A DNA stretch of 64,000 nt, from NCBI RefSeq assembly GCF_008065135.1, contig NZ_CP042914.1, forward strand, positions 124,001 through 188,000, read 5' to 3'. Each line of letters opens with the position of its first letter. The first letter of the stretch is position 1. The DNA is from Roseimaritima ulvae. GTDB taxonomy: Bacteria; Planctomycetota; Planctomycetia; Pirellulales; Pirellulaceae. Below the pieces are notes generated by a model. That model worked only from the letters and a program-made list of their open reading frames with translations. It had not been told where the DNA came from and searched no databases. The position numbers and the translations under genes were made by a program. Below are positions 1 to 8,448 of this stretch, in pieces.

Positions 1-2
1 TT

Positions 3-506
3 TCGATCGACGAGCGTCGAGCGTTCTATTCGCAGAATTTGTTCAGCCGCCGAGAGGGCCAAGATTTTAAGGAAGTCTGGTTTGCCGGCGTGCATTCGGA
101 TGTGGGCGGCGGGTATCCCGAGGACGAAAGCGGATTGGCGAAGATTGCCCTTGAATGGATGTTGGTTCAGGCCCGCGATTTCGGCGGTGTGCTGTTGGAC
201 GAGGCAAGAGTCGAACGCGTGCTGGCCGACGGGTGTGCTCCGAACCATCGCGGAGTGCTCCACCGTTCGCTGACGTGGAAATGGTGGCCGGCGGAGTTCT
301 TTCCGAAACAGCGGTATCCCTCGCCCCTACCTCGGCCGCATCTGTTCCGTCGCCGGCGATTGGCAGCCCGATTTAAACCGGGCGCCGATCCGCCAAAGTG
401 CCGGATCCACGAGTCTGTCATCGAACGCAAGAAAGAAGGTCGGTTGAATTACCAGCCGTCCAATTGGCCGAGCGAATTTGAGGTCGAGTCGAGGGTGCGA
501 TTCTGA
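3..506 (+). CDS. DUF2235 (Tle1-like) alpha/beta hydrolase, C-terminal part, 5' end outside window
   Basis: The reading frame is open from the window edge and stops at 506, so only the C-terminal part (about 167 residues) is visible. It begins with SIDERRAFYSQNLF and then carries FAGVHSDVGGGYPE, which matches the conserved GVHSDVGGGY block of the DUF2235 family, the fold shared with the catalytic domain of type VI secretion Tle1 phospholipases. In planctomycetes such proteins are often stand-alone uncharacterised hydrolases. The catalytic serine would lie upstream of the window and cannot be checked. No secretion genes are visible nearby, so an effector role is not supported. The family call rests on the one motif and the DERR sequence before it. 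Confidence 0.62.
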   Translation, partial: SIDERRAFYSQNLFSRREGQDFKEVWFAGVHSDVGGGYPEDESGLAKIALEWMLVQARDFGGVLLDEARVERVLADGCAPNHRGVLHRSLTWKWWPAEFFPKQRYPSPLPRPHLFRRRRLAARFKPGADPPKCRIHESVIERKKEGRLNYQPSNWPSEFEVESRVRF

Positions 507-721
507 AGCGACTTTGAGATTTCCGAGTGGGCTGTCAGGAACGACGTCGCCAGACGTCGTCAGTCAGGAAAACGACAGGGGATTCGGCGAAACTCCACAC
601 GCGGCCCTTGTTTGCTTGCAAAAGTTTCTTTCGGGCCTTGGACCTAACGTGTCCGCAGGGTTTGCATAATCCGCTTATTCCCGCTTGGGATTCACGTTAC
701 TCATTTTCCAAGGAACGGCAG

Positions 722-1924
722 ATGACGCTCACTGTGCAAAACTCTCCCCAGAGCTTTGATCCGGGGCTCTTGAACCAACCGGCCGAGGCCATCGAAGGAG
801 CGGTCGCCGAATTTCTGGCGGCCTGTGATGTTCAGCCGCGAGCGTACCAACGCCGCATCATTCAGTCCGCCCTGCAGATGCTGGCCGGTTGTTATCCACG
901 GCGGGACGGTCAGCAGACCGGACCGGCCACCAGCGTGTTGATCGAAAGTCCCACCGGTAGCGGCAAGACGGTGATGGGGTTGGCCTCTGCCGCGCTGCTG
1001 CAGCGGATCACCGGTTGCCGTGTCGGCTGGGTTGCCATGCGACGCAATCTGTTGGCTCAAGCGGCCGCCGAAAACGCTCGCCGCCATTTCGGTTTGCAGA
1101 TGGAAACGATTAGCATGTTCGAAAAGAATCCGCCGGATGTGGATCTGCTGGTAATCGACGAAGCGCAACATGACGCGGCCACCAGCATGGCGAACCTGCA
1201 TTGCCAGATCCGCCCCACCTGGACGCTGGGACTGTCCGCTACGCCCTACCGCAGCGATCGGATCAAGTTGTGTTTTGATCAAGTCATCCGCGACGCGGGG
1301 ATCGCTTCGTTGATCGCCGATGGTTACCTGAGTCCGTATCACCACTACACCGTGCCCTATTACACGCCTCAAGCGATCGCGGATCTGTTGATCAACGATC
1401 CCGACAAGTGGGGGCAGTCGCTGGTGTTCTTTCATCGACGCGAACAATGTGATCTGCTGAAGCTGTTGCTGACACAAGCCGGCATCGATTGCGAAGTCGT
1501 GACGGCGTCCAGCAACCGCGAACGTCAGCTGGCGGCGTTCGAAGCCGGCCGTCTGCCGGTGCTGATCAATATGGCGATCCTGACCGAAGGCTTTGACTGC
1601 CCGGAATTGCAGACCGTGTTCTGCCGGCCCAGCGGTAAAGGGTGCACGATCCAGATGGCGGGTCGTGTCCTGCGGCCCTGCTCGCGGGTTCCCGTCAAGC
1701 AGATCGTGCAGTGCCGCCAGACGCCGCATCCGATGTTAAAAACCGCGATGGCCGCCGAGCAGTACCTGTGGACCGACAGCGGCTGGCGGAGCATCCGCAC
1801 CAACGGCCGTTTGGACGACCTGACTGAGATCGCTCGTCGCCGCGTGGCGCAAACGACCGTCGCCCTGCCCAAACTGGTTTCGATGCACCGAGCTCGTTCG
1901 TTGCGTTGGGCTCAGCACGCGTAG
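722..1924 (+). CDS. Compact superfamily 2 DEAD/DEAH-type helicase
   Basis: A 400-residue ATP-dependent nucleic-acid helicase or translocase. Visible motifs in order are Walker A (SPTGSGKTVMG), motif II (VIDEAQHD, a DEAQ rather than DEAD or DEAH box), motif III (LGLSATPYRSD), and the C-terminal motifs V and VI (ILTEGFDCPE and QMAGRVLRP). Both RecA lobes are present but no accessory domain. The frame is open upstream to 527, but ATG 722 is preferred because it follows AAGGAACGGCAG, a reasonable ribosome site, and the upstream part is not protein-like. It resembles the RAD3/SSL2-like stand-alone helicases of phages and mobile islands. The next gene on the same strand encodes a DUF932-like protein, also typical of plasmids and phages. 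The substrate is unknown. Confidence 0.85.
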   Translation: MTLTVQNSPQSFDPGLLNQPAEAIEGAVAEFLAACDVQPRAYQRRIIQSALQMLAGCYPRRDGQQTGPATSVLIESPTGSGKTVMGLASAALLQRITGCRVGWVAMRRNLLAQAAAENARRHFGLQMETISMFEKNPPDVDLLVIDEAQHDAATSMANLHCQIRPTWTLGLSATPYRSDRIKLCFDQVIRDAGIASLIADGYLSPYHHYTVPYYTPQAIADLLINDPDKWGQSLVFFHRREQCDLLKLLLTQAGIDCEVVTASSNRERQLAAFEAGRLPVLINMAILTEGFDCPELQTVFCRPSGKGCTIQMAGRVLRPCSRVPVKQIVQCRQTPHPMLKTAMAAEQYLWTDSGWRSIRTNGRLDDLTEIARRRVAQTTVALPKLVSMHRARSLRWAQHA

Positions 1925-1937
1925 CCCCCGCTCCCCC

Positions 1938-1964
1938 GTAGCCGAAGTCGCCAGACTTTGGACG
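1938..1964 (+). repeat. 27-nt dispersed repeat, copy 1
   Basis: A 27-base element starting GTAGCCGAAGTCGCCAGAC, just after the helicase stop codon. A copy with one difference lies at 4409-4435, an inverted copy with two differences lies at 19128-19154, and a more degenerate one lies near 59064-59091. All sit at the 3' ends of genes. The function is unknown. Confidence 0.7.
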
Positions 1965-2012
1965 TTCGTCGCCCGCAAATCTCTTTACTCTTCATCAATT
2001 CGAGGGACTGTG

Positions 2013-3182
2013 ATGACCAATTCCGCCACCGCCACGACCACTTGGGAACCCGCTTCCGTCGCCGCCGATGCGACCCCGACCCGTTTCGACTACGGCGTCG
2101 CCCGGGTTTCGGACATTCAAATCCACAGCGTTTCGCGGTCGAAGAAAGGCCGCCTGACGCTGGAGCAATTGGAGATCGATGGCCGTCCCGTGAAAGCCAG
2201 TCGCCGCTTTTGGCGGTCGTTTTTCACCCGCTTTGGCATCGCCGAAAACGTGTTCCGCTATTTTGCACCAGAGGAAGTCTTTGGCCGCATCGCACAGTGC
2301 AATGCAGACGATACGTTCCAGTACTGCGTCGCCAAACACGCACCGGCGAAACGCAAAGCAGGCGAGTCGAAGAAGCAGCCGGCGGATCGGATTCTGGCGA
2401 TCACCAACATCAAGCGGCCGGTGATTCGGCACGAGCACGTGATCGAGTTGTTGGAGCGGTTCGGCGGGCAGGACATTCGTTATCACGACGGTATCGTCCG
2501 CAGCATCCATCAGCCACGCGGCGGTTCACGCGAATTTTCCATCGGCGGAGACGCCTTTCGCGATCGGTTCTGTATGGAAACCCCCATCGATGGGTATGGG
2601 CATCCTCGTCTGTTTCTGTCGGTGTTGCGAATGGTGTGCACCAACGGCATGGTCGGTTATTCGCGTGCCTTCCGCAGCGATATTCCGGTAGGCAAGAATC
2701 TGGATCACTGCATCTCGCGAGCGCTTGAGTCCTTCGACAATGGCGACGGATATACGGCGCTGCGGCAGCGTTTCGAATCGTCTCAGCGATCTTGGGCGTC
2801 GGTCCGCGAATGTCTGCAGATGGGACAGTGCTTGGAGCGGTTATTAAAAGACGATCAATTGACTCGCAAAGGCTTACTGGGTCGGTTCCGCACGCTGGCC
2901 GGCGACTTGTCAGAGCTATATGGACTGGCGAACCTGGAAGCGCTCAGCGACAAGAGGCGGCGGGTGCTGCCGGCCAAGTGTCGCGTGTACGACCTGATCA
3001 ATTTCGCCAGCGAGGTGGCCACGCATCATGCCAAGAGCGACGGCGCGAATCGGTTGCAGGCGTTCATCGGCACGCTGATCAGCGACGAGTACGATCTGGA
3101 GGGCACGGCCGACGACGCCGCGGAATTCGACGCCTTCTTCGTCAATCCCAACGACCACCTGCCGCCCCAAAGCCGCAACTAA
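2013..3182 (+). CDS. DUF932-like (phage/plasmid-related) protein
   Basis: A 389-residue soluble protein. The central and C-terminal parts (FRDRFCMETPIDGYG, then LRMVCTNGMVGYSRAF, then a helical segment rich in Arg and Glu) resemble the DUF932 family, first described from phage and plasmid genomes; the biochemical role of that family is not established. A GTG at 2010 directly precedes the ATG at 2013; ATG is chosen. The gene begins about 90 bases after the helicase stop on the same strand, so the two could be co-transcribed, although a dispersed repeat lies in the gap. No signal peptide or membrane segment is seen. The family assignment comes from motif resemblance only. Confidence 0.6.
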   Translation: MTNSATATTTWEPASVAADATPTRFDYGVARVSDIQIHSVSRSKKGRLTLEQLEIDGRPVKASRRFWRSFFTRFGIAENVFRYFAPEEVFGRIAQCNADDTFQYCVAKHAPAKRKAGESKKQPADRILAITNIKRPVIRHEHVIELLERFGGQDIRYHDGIVRSIHQPRGGSREFSIGGDAFRDRFCMETPIDGYGHPRLFLSVLRMVCTNGMVGYSRAFRSDIPVGKNLDHCISRALESFDNGDGYTALRQRFESSQRSWASVRECLQMGQCLERLLKDDQLTRKGLLGRFRTLAGDLSELYGLANLEALSDKRRRVLPAKCRVYDLINFASEVATHHAKSDGANRLQAFIGTLISDEYDLEGTADDAAEFDAFFVNPNDHLPPQSRN

Positions 3183-3188
3183 TGGTCA

Positions 3189-3277
3189 CATGGTCGTCGT
3201 TCGCTCCGCGAACGCAACGAAGACAACAAACACACTAGCTACGGTGCGTTGTTTTCGCGGAGCGAAAAACGACCATG
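3189..3277. repeat. Long imperfect inverted repeat, terminator-like
   Basis: Two arms of about 31 bases (3189-3219 and 3247-3277) are nearly reverse complements; the left arm begins CATGGTCGTCGTTCGCTCCG and the right arm ends CGAAAAACGACCATG. A strong hairpin with a 27-base loop is expected. It follows the stop of the DUF932 gene and may end transcription, but there is no long T run, so a mobile REP-like element is equally possible. Confidence 0.65.
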
Positions 3278-3352
3278 GGTTCTTGCCAGCGGCCCTACAA
3301 ATGGCTTAGCTTGCGGGTTGAAAATACTGTCACTCAATAAACACAGCAGAAC

Positions 3353-4381
3353 ATGAAAACGCGCGCATTAGGTCAGTCGAATATCCAGGCATCAGTGGTC
3401 GCTTTTGGAGCTTGGGCCATCGGCGGATGGACCTGGGGAGGGGCCGATGAGCAAGAGTCCATTCGCGCCATTCATGCCTTTCTGGACGCCGGCGGAAACC
3501 TGATCGATACCGCTCCGGTGTACGGTTTCGGCCGCAGCGAAGAGGTGGTGGGCAAAGCCATCGCGGACCGTCGTGACAGCGTCGTGCTGGCCACCAAATG
3601 TTCGATGCGATGGGACCTTTCCGATCAACAAAAGAAACGAGCTCAGAAGAAATTCTCGACCAGCCGTGACATGTTCGATCAACCGGGCACCAGCTCCGAG
3701 GACAGCTTCGACGTCTACATTTACGCCGGGGCCGATGGCATTCGCCAGGAAGTCGAACAAAGCCTGAAACGCTTGCAGACCGACGTGATCGATCTGTACC
3801 AAACCCACTGGCAGTCCGACGAGGTTCCGGTGGAAGAAAAAATGGGCGTCCTGGAAGAGCTTCGCAAAGAAGGCAAGATCCGCGCGATCGGGGTTTCCAA
3901 CGCCACGCCCGAACAGATCGAAACCTATCGTCAGTTTGGTCAGGTCGATACGGATCAAGAAAAGTACTCGATGCTGGACCGGCAGATGGAAGGTACTAAT
4001 CTGGCCAAATGCGAACAGGACAACATCGCCTTCCTGGCGTACAGTCCGCTTAGCCAGGGATTGCTGACCGGCAAGATCACGCCGGATCGCGAATATCCCG
4101 AAGACGACCAGCGTCGCTACAAAGAACGCTTCAGTGCCGACAACGTGCGGAAAGTCCAAGCGATGTTGCAGCGGATGCAACCGATCGCCGACCGCCATAA
4201 CCTCAGCCTGGCTCAGCTGACCATGGCTTGGACCTTGGCGCAGCCTGGTTGTTCGCACGTCTTATGTGGGGCTCGCAACCCGCAGCAGGCCATCGACAAC
4301 GCCGGAGCCGGTGCGGCTGATCTGGAGGAAGACGAGCTGAAGCTGATCACCGACGCCGTCAACGATTACGACGGCGTGTAG
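3353..4381 (+). CDS. Aldo/keto reductase
   Basis: A 342-residue cytosolic NAD(P)H-dependent oxidoreductase of the aldo/keto reductase superfamily (TIM barrel). The catalytic tetrad is visible: Asp52 and Tyr57 in NLIDTAPVYGFGRSE, Lys82 in LATKCS, and His152 in LYQTHW. The cofactor region near the C-terminus (VLCGARNPQQAIDNAGA) is typical. It carries a longer segment than usual between residues 84 and 130, as seen in the YajO/Tas-like branch. The substrate cannot be deduced. The zinc alcohol dehydrogenase gene follows about 130 bases downstream on the same strand, so the two reductases may be expressed together, although a dispersed repeat lies between them. Confidence 0.92.
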   Translation: MKTRALGQSNIQASVVAFGAWAIGGWTWGGADEQESIRAIHAFLDAGGNLIDTAPVYGFGRSEEVVGKAIADRRDSVVLATKCSMRWDLSDQQKKRAQKKFSTSRDMFDQPGTSSEDSFDVYIYAGADGIRQEVEQSLKRLQTDVIDLYQTHWQSDEVPVEEKMGVLEELRKEGKIRAIGVSNATPEQIETYRQFGQVDTDQEKYSMLDRQMEGTNLAKCEQDNIAFLAYSPLSQGLLTGKITPDREYPEDDQRRYKERFSADNVRKVQAMLQRMQPIADRHNLSLAQLTMAWTLAQPGCSHVLCGARNPQQAIDNAGAGAADLEEDELKLITDAVNDYDGV

Positions 4382-4408
4382 TGCTGCGTCAGTCGATGGC
4401 GCGTTCCC

Positions 4409-4435
4409 GTAGCCGAACTCGCCAGACTTTGGACG
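4409..4435 (+). repeat. 27-nt dispersed repeat, copy 2
   Basis: Differs from the 1938 copy at one visible position (GTAGCCGAACTCGCCAGAC instead of GAAGTCG). It lies 28 bases after the aldo/keto reductase stop codon. Confidence 0.7.
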
Positions 4436-4512
4436 GCTTGTAAATGATTCGCCCCTTGTCCTCTGGCTAGACTCCTAAACAACTCCATCCAGTGTTTGTA
4501 TAGGAACAACGC

Positions 4513-5520
4513 ATGTCTTACCACGCATGGGCGGCACCCGCGGCGGGAGCCTCTTTCGAAAAACAATCTCCCTCGCGCGATCCGCTTGGCCCCGACGAAG
4601 TTGAGGTCGCTGTAGAGCATTGCGGTGTTTGTCATTCCGATCTTTCAATGTGGCAGGACGAGTGGGGGATGGCAAGCTATCCGGCCGTCTTGGGGCATGA
4701 AGTCGTAGGGCGAGTCACGGCGGTGGGCACGCACGCCAAAGGCCGCAGTGTGGGACAGCGAGTTGGAGTGGGTTGGAACTGTGGCAGTTGTATGCATTGC
4801 CGATCCTGTCTGTCCGGCGACCAACATCTGTGTGATGAAGTGCAGCCGACGATCGCGGGGCATCTAGGTGGTTTCGCCAACTCCGTGCGGGCGGATTGGG
4901 CATGGACGATTCCGTTGCCCGAGGGATTGAACGTCGCCGACGCGGGGCCGTTGCTGTGTGGAGGCATCACGGTGTTTAATCCGATTTCCATGTTCGCCAC
5001 GCCCAACAGTCGGGTCGGCGTGATTGGTATCGGCGGCTTGGGGCACTTGGCTATCAAGTTTGCCGCCGCGTACGGGTGCGAGGTGACGGCGTTTACGTCC
5101 AGCGAAGATAAGTTTGAGGAAGCCCGCAGCTTTGGAGCTCAGCATGTGGTTGGCACGCGAGACTCTGCGGCGATTGAAAAGCTGGAAAAGTCCCTCGATT
5201 TATTGATCGTGACCGTGAACGCGCCGTTGGACTGGGACGCCTGGATCGCCAGCTTGGCGCCCCATGGGCGGATGCACATCGTGGGGGCGGTGTTGGAACC
5301 GATTCCGGTGTCGGTGTTCCCGCTGCTGATGCGGCAAGCCAGTGTGGGCGCGTCACCGACCGGAGCCCCTGTCGACATGGCGGACATGTTGGCGTTTGCC
5401 GCACGGCACAATATTGCTCCCAAGACCGAACATTTCCCGATGAGCCAAATCAACGAAGCTTTCGCTCATGTATCTGACGGCAAGGCACGCTATCGCGTTG
5501 TACTGGACGCAGATTTCTAA
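4513..5520 (+). CDS. Zinc-dependent alcohol dehydrogenase (YahK/cinnamyl-alcohol type)
   Basis: A 335-residue medium-chain dehydrogenase that should interconvert aldehydes and alcohols with NADP(H). The catalytic zinc site is formed by Cys40 (CGVCHSD) and His62-Glu63 (LGHEVVG). The structural zinc site is the cysteine group at 93, 96, 99 and 107 (CMHCRSC then C after SGDQHL). The Rossmann motif GIGGLGHLAIKFA follows at about residue 178. The length is normal for the family. It follows the aldo/keto reductase gene on the same strand. The likely role is detoxification or reduction of aldehydes, but the substrate is not shown by the sequence. Confidence 0.92.
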   Translation: MSYHAWAAPAAGASFEKQSPSRDPLGPDEVEVAVEHCGVCHSDLSMWQDEWGMASYPAVLGHEVVGRVTAVGTHAKGRSVGQRVGVGWNCGSCMHCRSCLSGDQHLCDEVQPTIAGHLGGFANSVRADWAWTIPLPEGLNVADAGPLLCGGITVFNPISMFATPNSRVGVIGIGGLGHLAIKFAAAYGCEVTAFTSSEDKFEEARSFGAQHVVGTRDSAAIEKLEKSLDLLIVTVNAPLDWDAWIASLAPHGRMHIVGAVLEPIPVSVFPLLMRQASVGASPTGAPVDMADMLAFAARHNIAPKTEHFPMSQINEAFAHVSDGKARYRVVLDADF

Positions 5521-5595
5521 CAAGCGGGCAAGCTCAACGTTCGCCGCTGCAAAGCGGATTGGCGAATCAGCGAACGACGACGTCAAACAGTGCGG

Positions 5596-5910
5596 TTACA
5601 GATGCATGGGGATCCTGCGAATCTGTTCGTTTTCCTCCCGCTCGCGTGGCGGCTCGATCCAAGGGACGTCCTTCCCAGCGGACATCAGCTCGGCTACGCG
5701 TGATTTGAATTCACCCGTCAGTTTGACCAGCACGTCTCGTTCGCCCGCTCCGCTGGCTTCGATCCCGTCCAGGTTGGCCACTCTTCCGCTGACCGTGCCG
5801 TCTTCGTTCTTGCGCACGTAGACAAGACAAGAAAAGGATGGCACCGGAGCCGCAGCATCGCCGGTGATCTCCAGCGGCCGGGAATCGTCGGATGTTGGTT
5901 TGTTGTTCAT
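5596..5910 (-). CDS. Small HicB-like protein of unknown function
   Basis: A 104-residue soluble protein. Its middle (FSCLVYVRKNEDGTVSGRV, then NLDGIEASGAGERDVL and an amphipathic helix) follows the beta-beta-beta-helix pattern of the HicB/UPF0150 fold, with a proline- and charge-rich C-terminus. An AAGG sequence sits 9 bases before the ATG. No HicA-like toxin ORF is present on either side, so it is unlikely to be a normal toxin-antitoxin pair. The alternative is simply a conserved planctomycete hypothetical protein. The fold call is inferred from sequence pattern alone. Confidence 0.55.
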   Translation of the reverse strand: MNNKPTSDDSRPLEITGDAAAPVPSFSCLVYVRKNEDGTVSGRVANLDGIEASGAGERDVLVKLTGEFKSRVAELMSAGKDVPWIEPPREREENEQIRRIPMHL

Positions 5911-5931
5911 GGTGAAAGACCTTGCGGAGAA

Positions 5932-6260
5932 TCAAGCCGAGGGCACAAAACGGACGTCCATAAACGCAACTACGGCGTTGGCGTTGGTGACAACTTGAGG
6001 GATGCCGTGGACCACATCAATGGACTGGCGATGAATATGTCCGCCAACCAACGCCACCAGGTCGACGTGGTCGGCGTTTGAGCGTGCGATCGCCGCTGCA
6101 AAGCTTTGTTCGGGATTGGTGGGCTTGCGGGTTTTGGAGTGCGTCGTGCGGTTAAAAGCCTTGGCCATTCGCCCGCTGAACTGGCGGCGTTCGCGGAGGA
6201 TCCTACTGCTCCGGCAGCCGAGGCGGCGACGGCCGTTTGCAGGAATGAACGACGTTTCAT
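5932..6260 (-). pseudogene. Metallophosphoesterase remnant (Tat signal plus C-terminal end, frameshifted internal deletion)
   Basis: The first 30 or so codons, starting at 6260 (MKRRSFLQTAVAASAAG), are a typical Tat signal ending in an Ala-rich cleavage region. In another frame the same strand then encodes FAAAIARSNADHVDLVAL followed by VGGHIHRQS, which has the GHxH metal-binding motif found near the C-terminus of calcineurin-like phosphoesterases, and it runs to a stop at 5932. The two parts join only by changing frame, and about 200 residues of a normal enzyme are missing. The simplest reading is an exported phosphoesterase gene that lost its middle by deletion. Confidence 0.6.
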
Positions 6261-6286
6261 GACAGGAACTCGGATGGGACGGGTGT

Positions 6287-7300
6287 TTATGGCTTGAGGT
6301 GTTTCAACAGAAAGTCTTTTTGCATTTCTTTGACGTCGGGCTTGCCGAATTCGGGGCCGCCGTGTCCGGCACCCTCGATCACGTGCAGCGTGGATTCGAC
6401 GCCCGCCGACTTCAGAGCCTTGTGCAACGCCTGGCTCTGGTTGCTGGGTACGGTGCGGTCCTTGCTGCCGTGGATGATCAAAAACGGCGGATCGTCGGCG
6501 TCCACGTAGGTGATCGGATTAACGCGTTTGATTTTCTCGGTTTGCGGCAACACTTCGCCGCCACCCAGCAATTTACTCTCGGGCGAGCCGGCTTCGTTGT
6601 GCCGTTCGTAACCGGGAGTGGTGACAAACAATTGAAAGTCGGTGGGACCATATAGGTCAACGACCGCTTGCACGGCACTGGATTGATCGGCCCAGCCACC
6701 GCTGCCTTCGAGTTCTGCAATGCCTCCGGAAGTCCCCAGCAAAGCCACCAGGTGGCCCCCCGCCGAACTTCCGCCGACCGCAATCCGCTGGGGATCGATA
6801 TTGTATTTTTCGGCGTGGGCACGCAAGAACCGGATGGCACATTTGCAGTCTTCGATCTGTGCTGGAAAGGGAGCTTCGCCGCTCAGTCGATATTCGATCG
6901 TGGCACCCACGAATCCGCTGCGAACCATCGGCGCGACCTGCCTCACGCCGCCTTCTTTCGTTCCGGCTTGCCAGCCGCCGCCGTGAATCCAAACATAAAC
7001 CGGTGCCGGATCGGCCGAGGGTTCTTTGGGTAGCACGATATGCATCTTCAGATCTCGACCGCCGCCGCTGCCATACACCACGTCGCGGAGGACGTTGACG
7101 TCGGCCGGAGCGTTGGAGCCCCTCTGCCGCAAGGGACGGGTGGGACGTTGCTGTGCCTGGGCTGCGAGGGGGATGCAGAGCGGGATCACCAACACGCTAA
7201 ACAGAATGGTCAGTCGGACAACGATCCTGCGTGGTGGAACTGCCGTTATTTGCAGGCTGTTCATCGGGGCTTCAGGGGGTTGGTGGAAACGTTCGGGCAT
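6287..7300 (-). CDS. Exported alpha/beta hydrolase (esterase, BD-FAE/lipase-like)
   Basis: A 337-residue secreted esterase-like enzyme. An N-terminal hydrophobic segment ending AAQAQ is a signal peptide. The oxyanion-hole motif HGGGW is at residues 106-110. The nucleophile is Ser179 in GGSSAGGH, the acid is probably the Asp in HGSKDRT, and the base is the His in EGAGHGG. This is the arrangement of the hormone-sensitive-lipase/BD-FAE branch that removes acetyl or feruloyl groups from plant or algal polysaccharides. The first ATG (7300) is listed; ATG 7264 (MNSLQ) gives a more ordinary signal peptide and may be the true start. It ends close to the phosphoesterase remnant on the same strand. Confidence 0.88.
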   Translation of the reverse strand: MPERFHQPPEAPMNSLQITAVPPRRIVVRLTILFSVLVIPLCIPLAAQAQQRPTRPLRQRGSNAPADVNVLRDVVYGSGGGRDLKMHIVLPKEPSADPAPVYVWIHGGGWQAGTKEGGVRQVAPMVRSGFVGATIEYRLSGEAPFPAQIEDCKCAIRFLRAHAEKYNIDPQRIAVGGSSAGGHLVALLGTSGGIAELEGSGGWADQSSAVQAVVDLYGPTDFQLFVTTPGYERHNEAGSPESKLLGGGEVLPQTEKIKRVNPITYVDADDPPFLIIHGSKDRTVPSNQSQALHKALKSAGVESTLHVIEGAGHGGPEFGKPDVKEMQKDFLLKHLKP

Positions 7301-7345
7301 CCGGAAGAATAGCCCAAAACCAATACCAAACCCAAAGATACACTG

Positions 7346-8224
7346 TTACGACGATTCCGTGTGGCGTTCATCCGTGGTACCAGCAGCGCTTTGCCGGACC
7401 GAACCGAGCAGCCGAAAGGGGGCCATTAAATTGTTCCGCAGCGAGGGGCCTTCGCCGGTGGCTTGGATCAGCAGGATCGTGACGTCATCGCGATCCAGGT
7501 TTTCGGAATGTAGCTGAGACACTTTTTCGAGAATCGTGGGCACGATTTTGTCCGGTTGCGAGACGTCCAGTTCCGAAACCAGCTTCAGCACACCCGCTCG
7601 TCCGATTTGCTGACCATCGGCGTCTTCGGATTCCATGATCGCGTCGCTGAAGTTCAGCACCAAGTCGCCCGGGTCGAGTTGAACTTCGTGCTGGCTGTAC
7701 GCCGCCTCATCGCTGACTCCCAGCGGCGTATCGGCGATTTGGTCGGACCCCTCCATCTCCGTGGTCAATTCCTGCCAAGTCTGTTGCTGTTGACGGTACA
7801 GCAGCGAGGGCGGGTGACCGGCGTTGCAGACGTTTAATTTCATCGTCGGCGAAAAGAAGGTGGACACAACCGCCGTGGCAAACTCACCGCGCGTACTGAG
7901 CTGCGAGAACTGCTCATTCATGGCCCGCACGAACTTGGTCTGCCGGATGTGGTTGATGTTCCGCCGCATCAAGTCGCGGAGTCCCGTGGCCACGGCGGAA
8001 ACCACTTCACCGTGGCCGCTGACATCGGCCAGCAACAGCCGCGTGATGCGTCCCGAAGCGCAGGACGAAAGGTAATAGACATCGCCTCCGGACAGCGATT
8101 TTCCGTGGGGTTTGCAGAATGCCCAGACGTGCAGCCCAGGGGTTTCGATGTTGCGATCGATGGGCCGGTTCCCACCCCAGACTTCCATGCACTGCATCTG
8201 CATATTGTCAGCAGTATGGTTCAA
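7346..8224 (-). CDS. SpoIIE-family protein serine phosphatase (PP2C-like)
   Basis: A 292-residue protein. The acidic metal-binding residues of the SpoIIE/PPM fold are visible: GGDVYY, LLADVSGHG, NAGHPPSLL, LNFSDAIMES and DRDDVTILLI. No sensor, HAMP or response-regulator domain is attached, so its input must come from a partner protein. Members of this family dephosphorylate anti-anti-sigma factors or similar regulators; no such partner is encoded next to it here. It lies just upstream of the esterase gene on the same strand, 45 bases away, but the functional link is unclear. Confidence 0.88.
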   Translation of the reverse strand: MNHTADNMQMQCMEVWGGNRPIDRNIETPGLHVWAFCKPHGKSLSGGDVYYLSSCASGRITRLLLADVSGHGEVVSAVATGLRDLMRRNINHIRQTKFVRAMNEQFSQLSTRGEFATAVVSTFFSPTMKLNVCNAGHPPSLLYRQQQQTWQELTTEMEGSDQIADTPLGVSDEAAYSQHEVQLDPGDLVLNFSDAIMESEDADGQQIGRAGVLKLVSELDVSQPDKIVPTILEKVSQLHSENLDRDDVTILLIQATGEGPSLRNNLMAPFRLLGSVRQSAAGTTDERHTESS

Positions 8225-8448
8225 GCGGGTTCTCCGAGAGCGGATGTGGGAAAGCGTTAACGAACCCTGAATTGTAGAGAAGCGTCAAACCGCCGCGCCC
8301 GGGGTGTTTTACAGGTTCTCTCCTGTTCCGACCTTCTTCCAAGCTCCTTGCCTGCCGGGGCCGTTTTGGGCTGCTCGAGCAGTTATGATGGTGCTTCCTA
8401 TTGAATTACACACACAGACTTTTGTGATAGAGGATATCCCTGCACACC

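Noticed and set aside
1-506. Type VI secretion effector
   Set aside because: The DUF2235 motif is shared with Tle1 lipases, but no secretion, VgrG or immunity gene is seen in the window.
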